Assembly (NCBI GenBank): GCA_035578905.1
Contig: JAQJVL010000005.1
Coordinates: forward strand, 1,782,345 to 1,846,344
Direction of reading: 5' to 3'
DNA length: 64,000 nucleotides
Source: Stictocephala bisonia
Taxonomy: Eukaryota; Arthropoda; Insecta; Hemiptera; Membracidae
The notes beneath the pieces were generated by a model. The model did not search any database, had not been told where the DNA came from, and saw nothing but the letters and a program-made list of their open reading frames with translations. A program made the position numbers and the translations under genes. Position 1 is the first letter of the stretch. Each line of letters opens with the position of its first letter. Shown here piece after piece: positions 1-9,900 of this stretch.

Positions 1-1
1 G

Positions 2-3000
2 GATGATGAGCCCCAACCATCAACCAGCGATTCCATCATCAACAACGTGCGCTCTTCGATCGTGTCAGCATACAACACGGTCAAGGAGACAGTGGGACAT
101 CTCATCGGAGGACATAAACAATTGGAAATCATTGAAATCGAGAAGGCATTCAAGGGACGAATGAAGACGTACTCCATCGATAACAAGCCTAACATCAAGG
201 ACCCCGCTGGATTTCTACAACAAGCTCGAGGCCTCGTTCGGGACAAGATCGAGGAGCACGTAAAAGAACAAAATATCAAGACTAACCTCGTATTCCTTGT
301 CAAGTATAAGAAGCCGATTGGAGATAAGGAAGAGACGAAGAAAATGAACTTCAAGACCAAGAACGAGGTTATCCTACCAGCCACTAACATCGAGGACTAT
401 CTGGAGGATGCTGAAGGGAAGCTCTTAAAAGAAATGGATGAATTCTACGCCAAGGGATCCGGGTGGACTCTGGCTAAAATTATCGGATTGGAGCTTAGAA
501 TCAACCGCTACGTACCACTAAGGGGATCAACCTACATAGAGCTACCACTCAAGATTAAGACCAAACTCGCAGTCCTGAACATACGGAACAATGATCAGAA
601 ATGTTTCCTCTGGTCTGTGCTAGCCGCACTTCACCCTATTCACTGGAAAGACCATCCTCATCGCGTTCAACACTATCTACCCTATGAGCACGACTTTGAC
701 CAATTCCTTCAAGGCATAACATTTCCCATCAGCCTCGACCACGTCAAGTTATTTGAGAAGAGGTCTGGGATCTCCATCAATGTCTACGCCTACGATGAAA
801 AGTTCGTAGTGTACCCGCTGCTGGTCACGGATAGGGAGCAGCAGAAACACATCGACCTGCTGTATATAAAGGACAAGAACAACGCCCACTACTGCCTAAT
901 TCGAGATCTCGTCAGATTATCTGGCCGGCAAATTACAAAACACCATCAAAGAACATGGATATGCCGTAGGTGTCTACAGCACTATGGAAGAGAAGATCTG
1001 CTAGCCTCACACATGGAATACTGCAACGACCAAGAAGCTGTTAGGATTGAAATGCCTAAACAGGGCAGCAAAATCAAGTTCGAGGAAGGAAATAGAACGA
1101 TGAGAGTACCCTTCGCTGGATACGCCGACTTCGAATGCATGCTGACCGCCATTGAGGAGGAGGATGAAAGGATGGACGAGGATGGAGCAGCAAAATCATA
1201 TACCAAGCAGTATCAGAAGCATGAGGCTGTAAGTTTCTGCTACTATATTGTCTACGCTGATGATCACTACGGAGAACCTGTGAAATACTTTGGAACCGAT
1301 GCAGCAGAAGTTTTTGTTGAGAGTCTGTTCAGAGAGTCGAAGAAAATTGCTCACCTATACTCTTCTGCAGCAGCCAAACCGATGGACCTAACCCCAGAAG
1401 ATCTCACTACCATCGCCAACTCTACAATCTGCCATATTTGCGAGAAGCCTTTTAATGACCCGGAAGACTACAAAGTCAGAGACCACGACCATCTTACTGG
1501 AAAATTCAGAGGCATCGCTCACAACACCTGCAATCTCAAGTTCCGCAAACCTAATTTCATTCCAATCTTCATCCACAACTTGAGCGGCTATGACACACAT
1601 CTTTTCATAAAAATGTTTGGACTCAATGATGAAACTATTAGCGTCATACCTAATAACGAGGAGCGATACATTTCCTACACCGTAGAGATTGAGGGAGGAG
1701 TAAAACTACGGTTCCTCGATTCTTGTCGCTTTATGATGTCCAGCCTCGACTCACTGGCTAAGAACTTAACGACACCACAATTCCGCGAAACATCAAAATT
1801 CTACTCTGGAGAGAAACTACAACTACTCATCAAGAAGGGTATCTACCCCTACGACTATATGGACTCCTTGGAAAAATATCAGCTCACCAGCCTACCAGAA
1901 AAGAAGGACTTTTACAACAGGCTAAACAAGACGGATATCACAGATGCAGAACACGAACACGCTCAGACAGTATGGAACACATTCAAAATCTCAAACATGG
2001 AAGAATACACTCTCCTGTACAACCAGACGGACGTTCTGCTTTTGGCGGACATTATGGAAAACTTTAGAGACGTTTGTATGAACACCTACAAGCTCGACCC
2101 AGCATGGTATTTCACCGCTCCCGGACTGGCATGGAGTGCAATGCTTAAAACTACGAGAGTTGAACTGGATCTGTTGACCGACAATGAAATGCGGCTGATG
2201 ATCGCCCGAGGAATTCGAGGAGGAATATCCCAGTGTTCCAACCGTTATGCAAAGGCAAACAACCCCTATATGGAGGATTATGACATGGACAGGCCTACTA
2301 CTTACCTCACATATCTCGACGCCAATAACTTATATGGATGGTCTATGAGCCAGCCTATGGCTTATGCAGACTTTCTATGGGTGCACGATCCTGAAAACAT
2401 CGACATCATGAGCATACCGGATGACGCTCCTAGAGGCTACATCTTCGAAGTGGATCTAGAGTACCCTCGAGAGCTACACGACAACCATTCGGACTATCCA
2501 TTGGCACCAGAGCAGCGCATTCCTCCAGGCTCCAAGAACATGAAACTCCTACTCACTCTCTTCAACAAGGAGAAATATGTTCTTCACTACCGAAACCTAA
2601 AAAAGTACATCTCCCTTGGCATGCGGGTGAAGAAAATCCATAGAGCTGTCAGCTTTATGCAAAGTACTTGGCTAAAGGCTTACATCGATTTAAACACCGA
2701 CATGAGAACCAGAGCAACAAACCAATTTGAGAAAGACTTCTATAAGCTGATGAACAACTCAGTCTTTGGTAAAACAATGGAAAACATACTAAACAGAGTG
2801 GATATCCGCCTCGCCACCAAGGAAACACAAGCTGATAAGTGGATGGCGCAGCCTAACTTCAAGAGCCGTACCATATTCACAGAACACCTGGCTGCAGTCC
2901 ATATGAGTAAGACACGTCTGTTGTTCAATAAGGCTATATACTTAGGCATGAGCATCCTGGACGTTTCTAAGTTGTTGATGTATGAGTTTCACTACGATGT

Positions 3001-3634
3001 AATCAAGAAGAAATATGGTGAAAAAGCACAACTCCAGTATACGGACACAGACTCCCTTACATATATGATTGAAACAGTTGACTGGTATAAAGACATGAAG
3101 GAGATGATTCATCTATTCGACACCAGCGATTACTCCGACCCCAACCGTTTTGACATTCCAAGAGTTAATAAAAAAGTGTTGGGTGTGATGAAGGATGAGC
3201 TTAGCGGACGTATAATGTTTGAGCATGTGGGGCTACGCTCTAAAATGTACGCTAGCCGGTCTGAAAACGGAGAAGCTAAGAAGGCAAAAGGAGTAAAGAA
3301 ATCTGTAGTAAAGAATGAACTAGAGTTTTCTGACTATAAGGAGTGCCTCGATAAATTCTGCCTCCTCTACAGTACTGTGGATGTTACGTTGGATGACGCT
3401 TTGGAGAGAAATAAAAAGTATAAATCCTGCCAAGTGAATAGAACAATGAATCTAATTAGGAGTCGCCGCCATGAACTGTACAGCATAGAGCAAAATAAAA
3501 TAGCGCTTTCAGCCTACGATGATAAGCGTTTCATTTTGGAAGGAGGCATAAAGACCCTGCCATGGGGACATTATTCCATCGATGAAGAAGCGATGATTGA
3601 CCGAGCCGTCTTAGACGCGCTGATGGTGGAGTAA
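2..3634 (+). CDS. Protein-primed family B DNA polymerase with endonuclease VII-like insert (left copy, 5' end outside window)
   Basis: The reading frame is open from base 2, so the first ~86 residues lie before the window. What remains equals residues ~87 onward of the right-arm copy. Visible motifs, numbered as in the right-arm frame, are Exo I (ADFEC, ~462), a Cys/His endonuclease VII-like HNH segment (CHIC to HDHL to CNLKF, ~562-600), Exo II (NLSGYDTH, ~612), Exo III (YNQTDVLLLAD, ~759), polymerase motif A (LDANNLYG, ~857), motif B (KLMNNSVFG, ~1001), motif C (YTDTDS, ~1099) and a KxY-like SKMYA (~1166). This set is the DNA_pol_B_2 (protein-primed) family of Mavericks/Polintons, adintoviruses, linear plasmids and relatives. 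No stop or frameshift interrupts it, so it could be active. Its likely role is replication of the element that carries it. The neighbours are a poly(A) signal and an integrase remnant downstream. Confidence 0.93.
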   Translation, partial: DDEPQPSTSDSIINNVRSSIVSAYNTVKETVGHLIGGHKQLEIIEIEKAFKGRMKTYSIDNKPNIKDPAGFLQQARGLVRDKIEEHVKEQNIKTNLVFLVKYKKPIGDKEETKKMNFKTKNEVILPATNIEDYLEDAEGKLLKEMDEFYAKGSGWTLAKIIGLELRINRYVPLRGSTYIELPLKIKTKLAVLNIRNNDQKCFLWSVLAALHPIHWKDHPHRVQHYLPYEHDFDQFLQGITFPISLDHVKLFEKRSGISINVYAYDEKFVVYPLLVTDREQQKHIDLLYIKDKNNAHYCLIRDLVRLSGRQITKHHQRTWICRRCLQHYGREDLLASHMEYCNDQEAVRIEMPKQGSKIKFEEGNRTMRVPFAGYADFECMLTAIEEEDERMDEDGAAKSYTKQYQKHEAVSFCYYIVYADDHYGEPVKYFGTDAAEVFVESLFRESKKIAHLYSSAAAKPMDLTPEDLTTIANSTICHICEKPFNDPEDYKVRDHDHLTGKFRGIAHNTCNLKFRKPNFIPIFIHNLSGYDTHLFIKMFGLNDETISVIPNNEERYISYTVEIEGGVKLRFLDSCRFMMSSLDSLAKNLTTPQFRETSKFYSGEKLQLLIKKGIYPYDYMDSLEKYQLTSLPEKKDFYNRLNKTDITDAEHEHAQTVWNTFKISNMEEYTLLYNQTDVLLLADIMENFRDVCMNTYKLDPAWYFTAPGLAWSAMLKTTRVELDLLTDNEMRLMIARGIRGGISQCSNRYAKANNPYMEDYDMDRPTTYLTYLDANNLYGWSMSQPMAYADFLWVHDPENIDIMSIPDDAPRGYIFEVDLEYPRELHDNHSDYPLAPEQRIPPGSKNMKLLLTLFNKEKYVLHYRNLKKYISLGMRVKKIHRAVSFMQSTWLKAYIDLNTDMRTRATNQFEKDFYKLMNNSVFGKTMENILNRVDIRLATKETQADKWMAQPNFKSRTIFTEHLAAVHMSKTRLLFNKAIYLGMSILDVSKLLMYEFHYDVIKKKYGEKAQLQYTDTDSLTYMIETVDWYKDMKEMIHLFDTSDYSDPNRFDIPRVNKKVLGVMKDELSGRIMFEHVGLRSKMYASRSENGEAKKAKGVKKSVVKNELEFSDYKECLDKFCLLYSTVDVTLDDALERNKKYKSCQVNRTMNLIRSRRHELYSIEQNKIALSAYDDKRFILEGGIKTLPWGHYSIDEEAMIDRAVLDALMVE

Positions 3635-3734
3635 GGAGACGGGTGGGAGCACAAGAGTGCAGGAGGTAGCAAATAGAAGAAGGTCGGCTACCACTTTCCG
3701 CAGCGGGGAGGGGCTGCGGAATCCCTTAAAAACC

Positions 3735-3740
3735 AATAAA
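3735..3740 (+). promoter_or_regulatory. Polyadenylation signal AATAAA of left polymerase gene
   Basis: AATAAA lies 101 bp after the polymerase stop codon and before the integrase-like remnant. The mirror copy occurs at 6872-6877. A canonical eukaryotic signal here supports expression of the polymerase as a nuclear, polyadenylated transcript. Confidence 0.55.
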
Positions 3741-3770
3741 TATTTTGGTTTACAACAATCTTAATCAGTT

Positions 3771-3911
3771 ATGAATTGGACACAATTCAAACCAGTTATG
3801 AATGTGAGAGAAATCATCGCCAAAGAGCTACACGCTCCAGCCAGAAGAACATTTCCCACCAGACCTGTGGAAGTCAAAGGATGGGCTCAACCCGTCCGTA
3901 GTGCAATGTAA
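3771..3911 (+). pseudogene. Maverick/Polinton-type integrase remnant (left copy)
   Basis: An ATG-initiated 46-codon ORF contains KELHAPARRTFPTRPVEVKG. This resembles the conserved segment just before the catalytic core of Maverick/Polinton-type retroviral-like integrases (pattern H-x-P-A-R-x-x-F-x-R-x-x-V-x-x-x-G). In those proteins it is followed by W-Q-A-D-L and the DDE core, which I do not find here. The frame stops at 3909. The same frame stays open for another 19 codons to a TAA just after a strong splice donor (CAG|GTAAGT, 3961-3969). The piece is therefore either a truncated integrase or the first exon of something spliced. Recognition is from memory of the family motif, not a search. 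Confidence 0.5.
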
Positions 3912-5036
3912 AAACCTCGTACTGGACGAACCTTCTTCTTAATTACGGTAACTCCTACGCCAGGTAAGTAATGTTAAGTTAGTTTTAAGTAAACTCTTTT
4001 ACCGTCAACCTTTAAAAAACAATCTGTAAAATAAATTCTGTTTTAATATGGACACTTTTGTGAGTTTACATAACTACAATTTATTAACGGATATCTCCAG
4101 CTCTGTGTGAATTTCTATAGAATACCGTACCATCGAGGTGAGGGCGGCCCACATTTAATAAAAAAAAAAGCCCGACTGTTCTCTAAGGCAGCCGTAAAAC
4201 GCAGAAGACCTGAGGCAGTCCTGCAGCTTGGGGCTGGGCTAATCCCCGTAAGACCTCAAGTCGCAGTCCGGGCCCTCGTAAGGTACGTGTATGATTAAAT
4301 GTTACACTCTATGGCTGGACAGTATCCGTAGGTCCTGTGTGTGAGGGAGAGTAACCTACAAAAAAAAAAAAGAAAAAAAAAACACACAAAACCTACTGTA
4401 AAAAACAGAATTAAAAAATAATAAAAACAAATTTATAAATAAAAACCCCTTTGTAAGTCTGTACGTCACATTGAAAGGCTTCTCTAAGTAAAGTGTTGTC
4501 TTTACTTACAGAGGGACCCAAAAAATAAATACAAAAAAATTATAAAAACAATAACTAAATAATACTGGGAGGTAGCATTTTTTTTGGTTGGCTACCACCG
4601 TAATGAGCGAGGTTGGGGCTCATTACACTAAAATACCCGTGGGGGATACCAGTCCTCTATCGGGCGCGTCCCATGGGAATTGGGCAATGCCCTTCAGTTT
4701 TGCCTTCAGCTTACTTGAGGGTAGTGAGGAATTAAATACTCACCGTGAAAAAACTGGTTAAATCAGTTTTTCTAAACATTAAAAACCTTTAAAATTATCT
4801 AATAGACTCTTTTAAACTTAGTTTGTGCTCAAAACTACTCAAAACACACAAAAGACCAAACACAAACTCTACATATAAGACTCTTGGTTGACCACCCACC
4901 TACTCAACATACAACAACTCTGATAGATCATCCACCTAACCATTACATAAAACCTTTGATAGACCACCAACACACATGAACAACCTACCTACCTACCTAG
5001 ATAAATGCACTCTATTTACAGTCTGGGTTGGGCTAA
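3912..5036. other. Non-coding inner part of the left palindrome arm
   Basis: This stretch holds a CAG|GTAAGT donor consensus at 3961-3969, A-rich tracts around 4161-4170 and 4360-4382, and a 63-codon ORF at 4107-4298 that I do not recognise. No domain-bearing frame is visible. The sequence is mirrored at 5577-6700. Confidence 0.6.
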
Positions 5037-5100
5037 CCTGGGTTAACACAACGTGGGTTATTAAAGCCCGGGTTAACACAACGTCCTTAATAACCCACGA
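5037..5100. repeat. 30-bp repeats and small hairpin at inner end of left arm
   Basis: About one and a half units of the 30-bp repeat (GGGTTAACACAACGTGGGTTATTAAAGCCC on this strand) occur here, against four on the right side. CGTGGGTTATTAA (from 5053) and TTAATAACCCACG (ending 5099) can pair to form a hairpin exactly where palindromy is lost. Confidence 0.75.
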
Positions 5101-5450
5101 TGACCCGAACCTGTTTTGAACTGTTTTTCTGTTTTCCTGTTTTCCTGTTTTCCTGTTTTCTGTTTTCCTGTTTTCCTGTTTTCCTGTTTTCCTGTTTTCC
5201 TGTTTTTCTGTTTTTCTGTTTTCCTGTTTTCCTGTTTTCCTGTTTTTCTGTTTTTCTGTTTTCCTGTTTTCCTGTTTTCATGTTTTTCTGTTTTCCTGTT
5301 TGCTTCTTATACTCGGTGATGAAAACTAATTGCATCTTGATGTTCTCTGCATTCAAGTTTTCTGCAATCTTTGCCGTGATTAGCTCTCTGGCTTGTCGGA
5401 GGAATCCAGCTGGATCCTTAATACCGGAACGATTGACGACGGAGTAGGTT
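5087..5450 (-). pseudogene. Diverged fragment of a second polymerase paralog, ending in a microsatellite
   Basis: Read on the minus strand from 5450, the frame gives TYSVVNRSGIKDPAGF, then RQAREL, then LVFITEYKKQ. It aligns without gaps to the arm polymerase around TYSIDNKPNIKDPAGF, QQARGL and LVFLVKYKKP (near residue 142 of the right copy), but with many substitutions. It then runs into a Lys/Gln/Glu/Asn/Arg-rich tract encoded by an 8-bp microsatellite and stops at 5087. It is therefore a piece of an older or different family member, captured at the palindrome centre in the same orientation as the right copy. The junction with the 30-bp repeats falls at about 5450. Confidence 0.8.
5121..5300. 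repeat. (CTGTTTTC)n microsatellite at palindrome centre
   Basis: Roughly 22 tandem units of an 8-bp motif, CTGTTTTC with CTGTTTTT variants. Three units make 24 bp, so any frame without a stop reads as an eight-residue peptide repeat (KQENRKTG on the minus strand). This explains the overlapping ORFs here on both strands. Confidence 0.95.
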
Positions 5451-5456
5451 CCCGAG

Positions 5457-5576
5457 CTTTAATAACCCACGTTGTGTTAACCCGGGCTTTAATAACCCAC
5501 GTTGTGTTAACCCAGGCTTTAATAACCCACGTTGTGTTAACCCGGGCTTTAATAACCCACGTTGTGTTAACCCAGG
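5457..5576. repeat. Four tandem 30-bp repeats at inner end of right arm
   Basis: Four copies of CTTTAATAACCCACGTTGTGTTAACCCGGG, differing only in GGG/AGG at the unit end. The outermost ~1.5 units are part of the palindrome. The extra inner units are not matched on the left. Confidence 0.93.
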
Positions 5577-6700
5577 TTAGCCCAACCCAGACTGTAAATA
5601 GAGTGCATTTATCTAGGTAGGTAGGTAGGTTGTTCATGTGTGTTGGTGGTCTATCAAAGGTTTTATGTAATGGTTAGGTGGATGATCTATCAGAGTTGTT
5701 GTATGTTGAGTAGGTGGGTGGTCAACCAAGAGTCTTATATGTAGAGTTTGTGTTTGGTCTTTTGTGTGTTTTGAGTAGTTTTGAGCACAAACTAAGTTTA
5801 AAAGAGTCTATTAGATAATTTTAAAGGTTTTTTAATGTTTAGAAAAACTGATTTAACCAGTTTTTTCACGGTGAGTATTTAATTCCTCACTACCCTCAAG
5901 TAAGCTGAAGGCAAAACTGAAGGGCATTGCCCAATTCCCATGGGACGCGCCCGATAGAGGACTGGTATCCCCCACGGGTATTTTAGTGTAATGAGCCCCA
6001 ACCTCGCTCATTACGGTGGTAGCCAACCAAAAAAAATGCTACCTCCCAGTATTATTTAGTTATTGTTTTTATAATTTTTTTGTATTTATTTTTTGGGTCC
6101 CTCTGTAAGTAAAGACAACACTTTACTTAGAGAAGCCTTTCAATGTGACGTACAGACTTACAAAGGGGTTTTTATTTATAAATTTGTTTTTATTATTTTT
6201 TAATTCTGTTTTTTACAGTAGGTTTTGTGTGTTTTTTTTTCTTTTTTTTTTTGTAGGTTACTCTCCCTCACACACAGGACCTACGGATACTGTCCAGCCA
6301 TAGAGTGTAACATTTAATCATACACGTACCTTACGAGGGCCCGGACTGCGACTTGAGGTCTTACGGGGATTAGCCCAGCCCCAAGCTGCAGGACTGCCTC
6401 AGGTCTTCTGCGTTTTACGGCTGCCTTAGAGAACAGTCGGGCTTTTTTTTTTATTAAATGTGGGCCGCCCTCACCTCGATGGTACGGTATTCTATAGAAA
6501 TTCACACAGAGCTGGAGATATCCGTTAATAAATTGTAGTTATGTAAACTCACAAAAGTGTCCATATTAAAACAGAATTTATTTTACAGATTGTTTTTTAA
6601 AGGTTGACGGTAAAAGAGTTTACTTAAAACTAACTTAACATTACTTACCTGGCGTAGGAGTTACCGTAATTAAGAAGAAGGTTCGTCCAGTACGAGGTTT
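5577..6700. other. Non-coding inner part of the right palindrome arm
   Basis: Reverse complement of 3912-5036, with the same A/T tracts and unrecognised 63-codon ORF (6314-6505, minus). It carries the single-base length difference from the left arm in the T-run at 5828-5833. Confidence 0.6.
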
Positions 6701-6841
6701 TTACATTGCACTACGGACGGGTTGAGCCCATCCTTTGACTTCCACAGGTCTGGTGGGAAATGTTCTTCTGGCTGGAGCGTGTAGCTCTTTGGCGATGATT
6801 TCTCTCACATTCATAACTGGTTTGAATTGTGTCCAATTCAT
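6701..6841 (-). pseudogene. Maverick/Polinton-type integrase remnant (right copy)
   Basis: Mirror image of the 46-codon ORF at 3771-3911, with the same HAPARRTFPTRPVEVKG segment and the same lack of a catalytic core. It lies downstream of, and in the same direction as, the right polymerase gene. Confidence 0.5.
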
Positions 6842-6871
6842 AACTGATTAAGATTGTTGTAAACCAAAATA

Positions 6872-6877
6872 TTTATT
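6872..6877 (-). promoter_or_regulatory. Polyadenylation signal of right polymerase gene
   Basis: AATAAA on the minus strand, 101 bp past the polymerase stop, mirroring 3735-3740. Confidence 0.55.
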
Positions 6878-6977
6878 GGTTTTTAAGGGATTCCGCAGCC
6901 CCTCCCCGCTGCGGAAAGTGGTAGCCGACCTTCTTCTATTTGCTACCTCCTGCACTCTTGTGCTCCCACCCGTCTCC

Positions 6978-9900
6978 TTACTCCACCATCAGCGCGTCTA
7001 AGACGGCTCGGTCAATCATCGCTTCTTCATCGATGGAATAATGTCCCCATGGCAGGGTCTTTATGCCTCCTTCCAAAATGAAACGCTTATCATCGTAGGC
7101 TGAAAGCGCTATTTTATTTTGCTCTATGCTGTACAGTTCATGGCGGCGACTCCTAATTAGATTCATTGTTCTATTCACTTGGCAGGATTTATACTTTTTA
7201 TTTCTCTCCAAAGCGTCATCCAACGTAACATCCACAGTACTGTAGAGGAGGCAGAATTTATCGAGGCACTCCTTATAGTCAGAAAACTCTAGTTCATTCT
7301 TTACTACAGATTTCTTTACTCCTTTTGCCTTCTTAGCTTCTCCGTTTTCAGACCGGCTAGCGTACATTTTAGAGCGTAGCCCCACATGCTCAAACATTAT
7401 ACGTCCGCTAAGCTCATCCTTCATCACACCCAACACTTTTTTATTAACTCTTGGAATGTCAAAACGGTTGGGGTCGGAGTAATCGCTGGTGTCGAATAGA
7501 TGAATCATCTCCTTCATGTCTTTATACCAGTCAACTGTTTCAATCATATATGTAAGGGAGTCTGTGTCCGTATACTGGAGTTGTGCTTTTTCACCATATT
7601 TCTTCTTGATTACATCGTAGTGAAACTCATACATCAACAACTTAGAAACGTCCAGGATGCTCATGCCTAAGTATATAGCCTTATTGAACAACAGACGTGT
7701 CTTACTCATATGGACTGCAGCCAGGTGTTCTGTGAATATGGTACGGCTCTTGAAGTTAGGCTGCGCCATCCACTTATCAGCTTGTGTTTCCTTGGTGGCG
7801 AGGCGGATATCCACTCTGTTTAGTATGTTTTCCATTGTTTTACCAAAGACTGAGTTGTTCATCAGCTTATAGAAGTCTTTCTCAAATTGGTTTGTTGCTC
7901 TGGTTCTCATGTCGGTGTTTAAATCGATGTAAGCCTTTAGCCAAGTACTTTGCATAAAGCTGACAGCTCTATGGATTTTCTTCACCCGCATGCCAAGGGA
8001 GATGTACTTTTTTAGGTTTCGGTAGTGAAGAACATATTTCTCCTTGTTGAAGAGAGTGAGTAGGAGTTTCATGTTCTTGGAGCCTGGAGGAATGCGCTGC
8101 TCTGGTGCCAATGGATAGTCCGAATGGTTGTCGTGTAGCTCTCGAGGGTACTCTAGATCCACTTCGAAGATGTAGCCTCTAGGAGCGTCATCCGGTATGC
8201 TCATGATGTCGATGTTTTCAGGATCGTGCACCCATAGAAAGTCTGCATAAGCCATAGGCTGGCTCATAGACCATCCATATAAGTTATTGGCGTCGAGATA
8301 TGTGAGGTAAGTAGTAGGCCTGTCCATGTCATAATCCTCCATATAGGGGTTGTTTGCCTTTGCATAACGGTTGGAACACTGGGATATTCCTCCTCGAATT
8401 CCTCGGGCGATCATCAGCCGCATTTCATTGTCGGTCAACAGATCCAGTTCAACTCTCGTAGTTTTAAGCATTGCACTCCATGCCAGTCCGGGAGCGGTGA
8501 AATACCATGCTGGGTCGAGCTTGTAGGTGTTCATACAAACGTCTCTAAAGTTTTCCATAATGTCCGCCAAAAGCAGAACGTCCGTCTGGTTGTACAGGAG
8601 AGTGTATTCTTCCATGTTTGAGATTTTGAATGTGTTCCATACTGTCTGAGCGTGTTCGTGTTCTGCATCTGTGATATCCGTCTTGTTTAGCCTGTTGTAA
8701 AAGTCCTTCTTTTCTGGTAGGCTGGTGAGCTGATATTTTTCCAAGGAGTCCATATAGTCGTAGGGGTAGATACCCTTCTTGATGAGTAGTTGTAGTTTCT
8801 CTCCAGAGTAGAATTTTGATGTTTCGCGGAATTGTGGTGTCGTTAAGTTCTTAGCCAGTGAGTCGAGGCTGGACATCATAAAGCGACAAGAATCGAGGAA
8901 CCGTAGTTTTACTCCTCCCTCAATCTCTACGGTGTAGGAAATGTATCGCTCCTCGTTATTAGGTATGACGCTAATAGTTTCATCATTGAGTCCAAACATT
9001 TTTATGAAAAGATGTGTGTCATAGCCGCTCAAGTTGTGGATGAAGATTGGAATGAAATTAGGTTTGCGGAACTTGAGATTGCAGGTGTTGTGAGCGATGC
9101 CTCTGAATTTTCCAGTAAGATGGTCGTGGTCTCTGACTTTGTAGTCTTCCGGGTCATTAAAAGGCTTCTCGCAAATATGGCAGATTGTAGAGTTGGCGAT
9201 GGTAGTGAGATCTTCTGGGGTTAGGTCCATCGGTTTGGCTGCTGCAGAAGAGTATAGGTGAGCAATTTTCTTCGACTCTCTGAACAGACTCTCAACAAAA
9301 ACTTCTGCTGCATCGGTTCCAAAGTATTTCACAGGTTCTCCGTAGTGATCATCAGCGTAGACAATATAGTAGCAGAAACTTACAGCCTCATGCTTCTGAT
9401 ACTGCTTGGTATATGATTTTGCTGCTCCATCCTCGTCCATCCTTTCATCCTCCTCCTCAATGGCGGTCAGCATGCATTCGAAGTCGGCGTATCCAGCGAA
9501 GGGTACTCTCATCGTTCTATTTCCTTCCTCGAACTTGATTTTGCTGCCCTGTTTAGGCATTTCAATCCTAACAGCTTCTTGGTCGTTGCAGTATTCCATG
9601 TGTGAGGCTAGCAGATCTTCTCTTCCATAGTGCTGTAGACACCTACGGCATATCCATGTTCTTTGATGGTGTTTTGTAATTTGCCGGCCAGATAATCTGA
9701 CGAGATCTCGAATTAGGCAGTAGTGGGCGTTGTTCTTGTCCTTTATATACAGCAGGTCGATGTGTTTCTGCTGCTCCCTATCCGTGACCAGCAGCGGGTA
9801 CACTACGAACTTTTCATCGTAGGCGTAGACATTGATGGAGATCCCAGACCTCTTCTCAAATAACTTGACGTGGTCGAGGCTGATGGGAAATGTTATGCCT

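Noticed and set aside
4107..4298. 63-codon ORF present in both palindrome arms
   Set aside because: Identical arms guarantee its duplication, so presence in both is not independent evidence. It has no recognised motif, and it begins without an ATG in a region with A-tracts and stops.
5087..5637. Several overlapping ORFs on both strands at the palindrome centre
   Set aside because: They are produced by the 8-bp and 30-bp tandem repeats. Only the minus-strand polymerase-like segment has family similarity, and it is a fragment.
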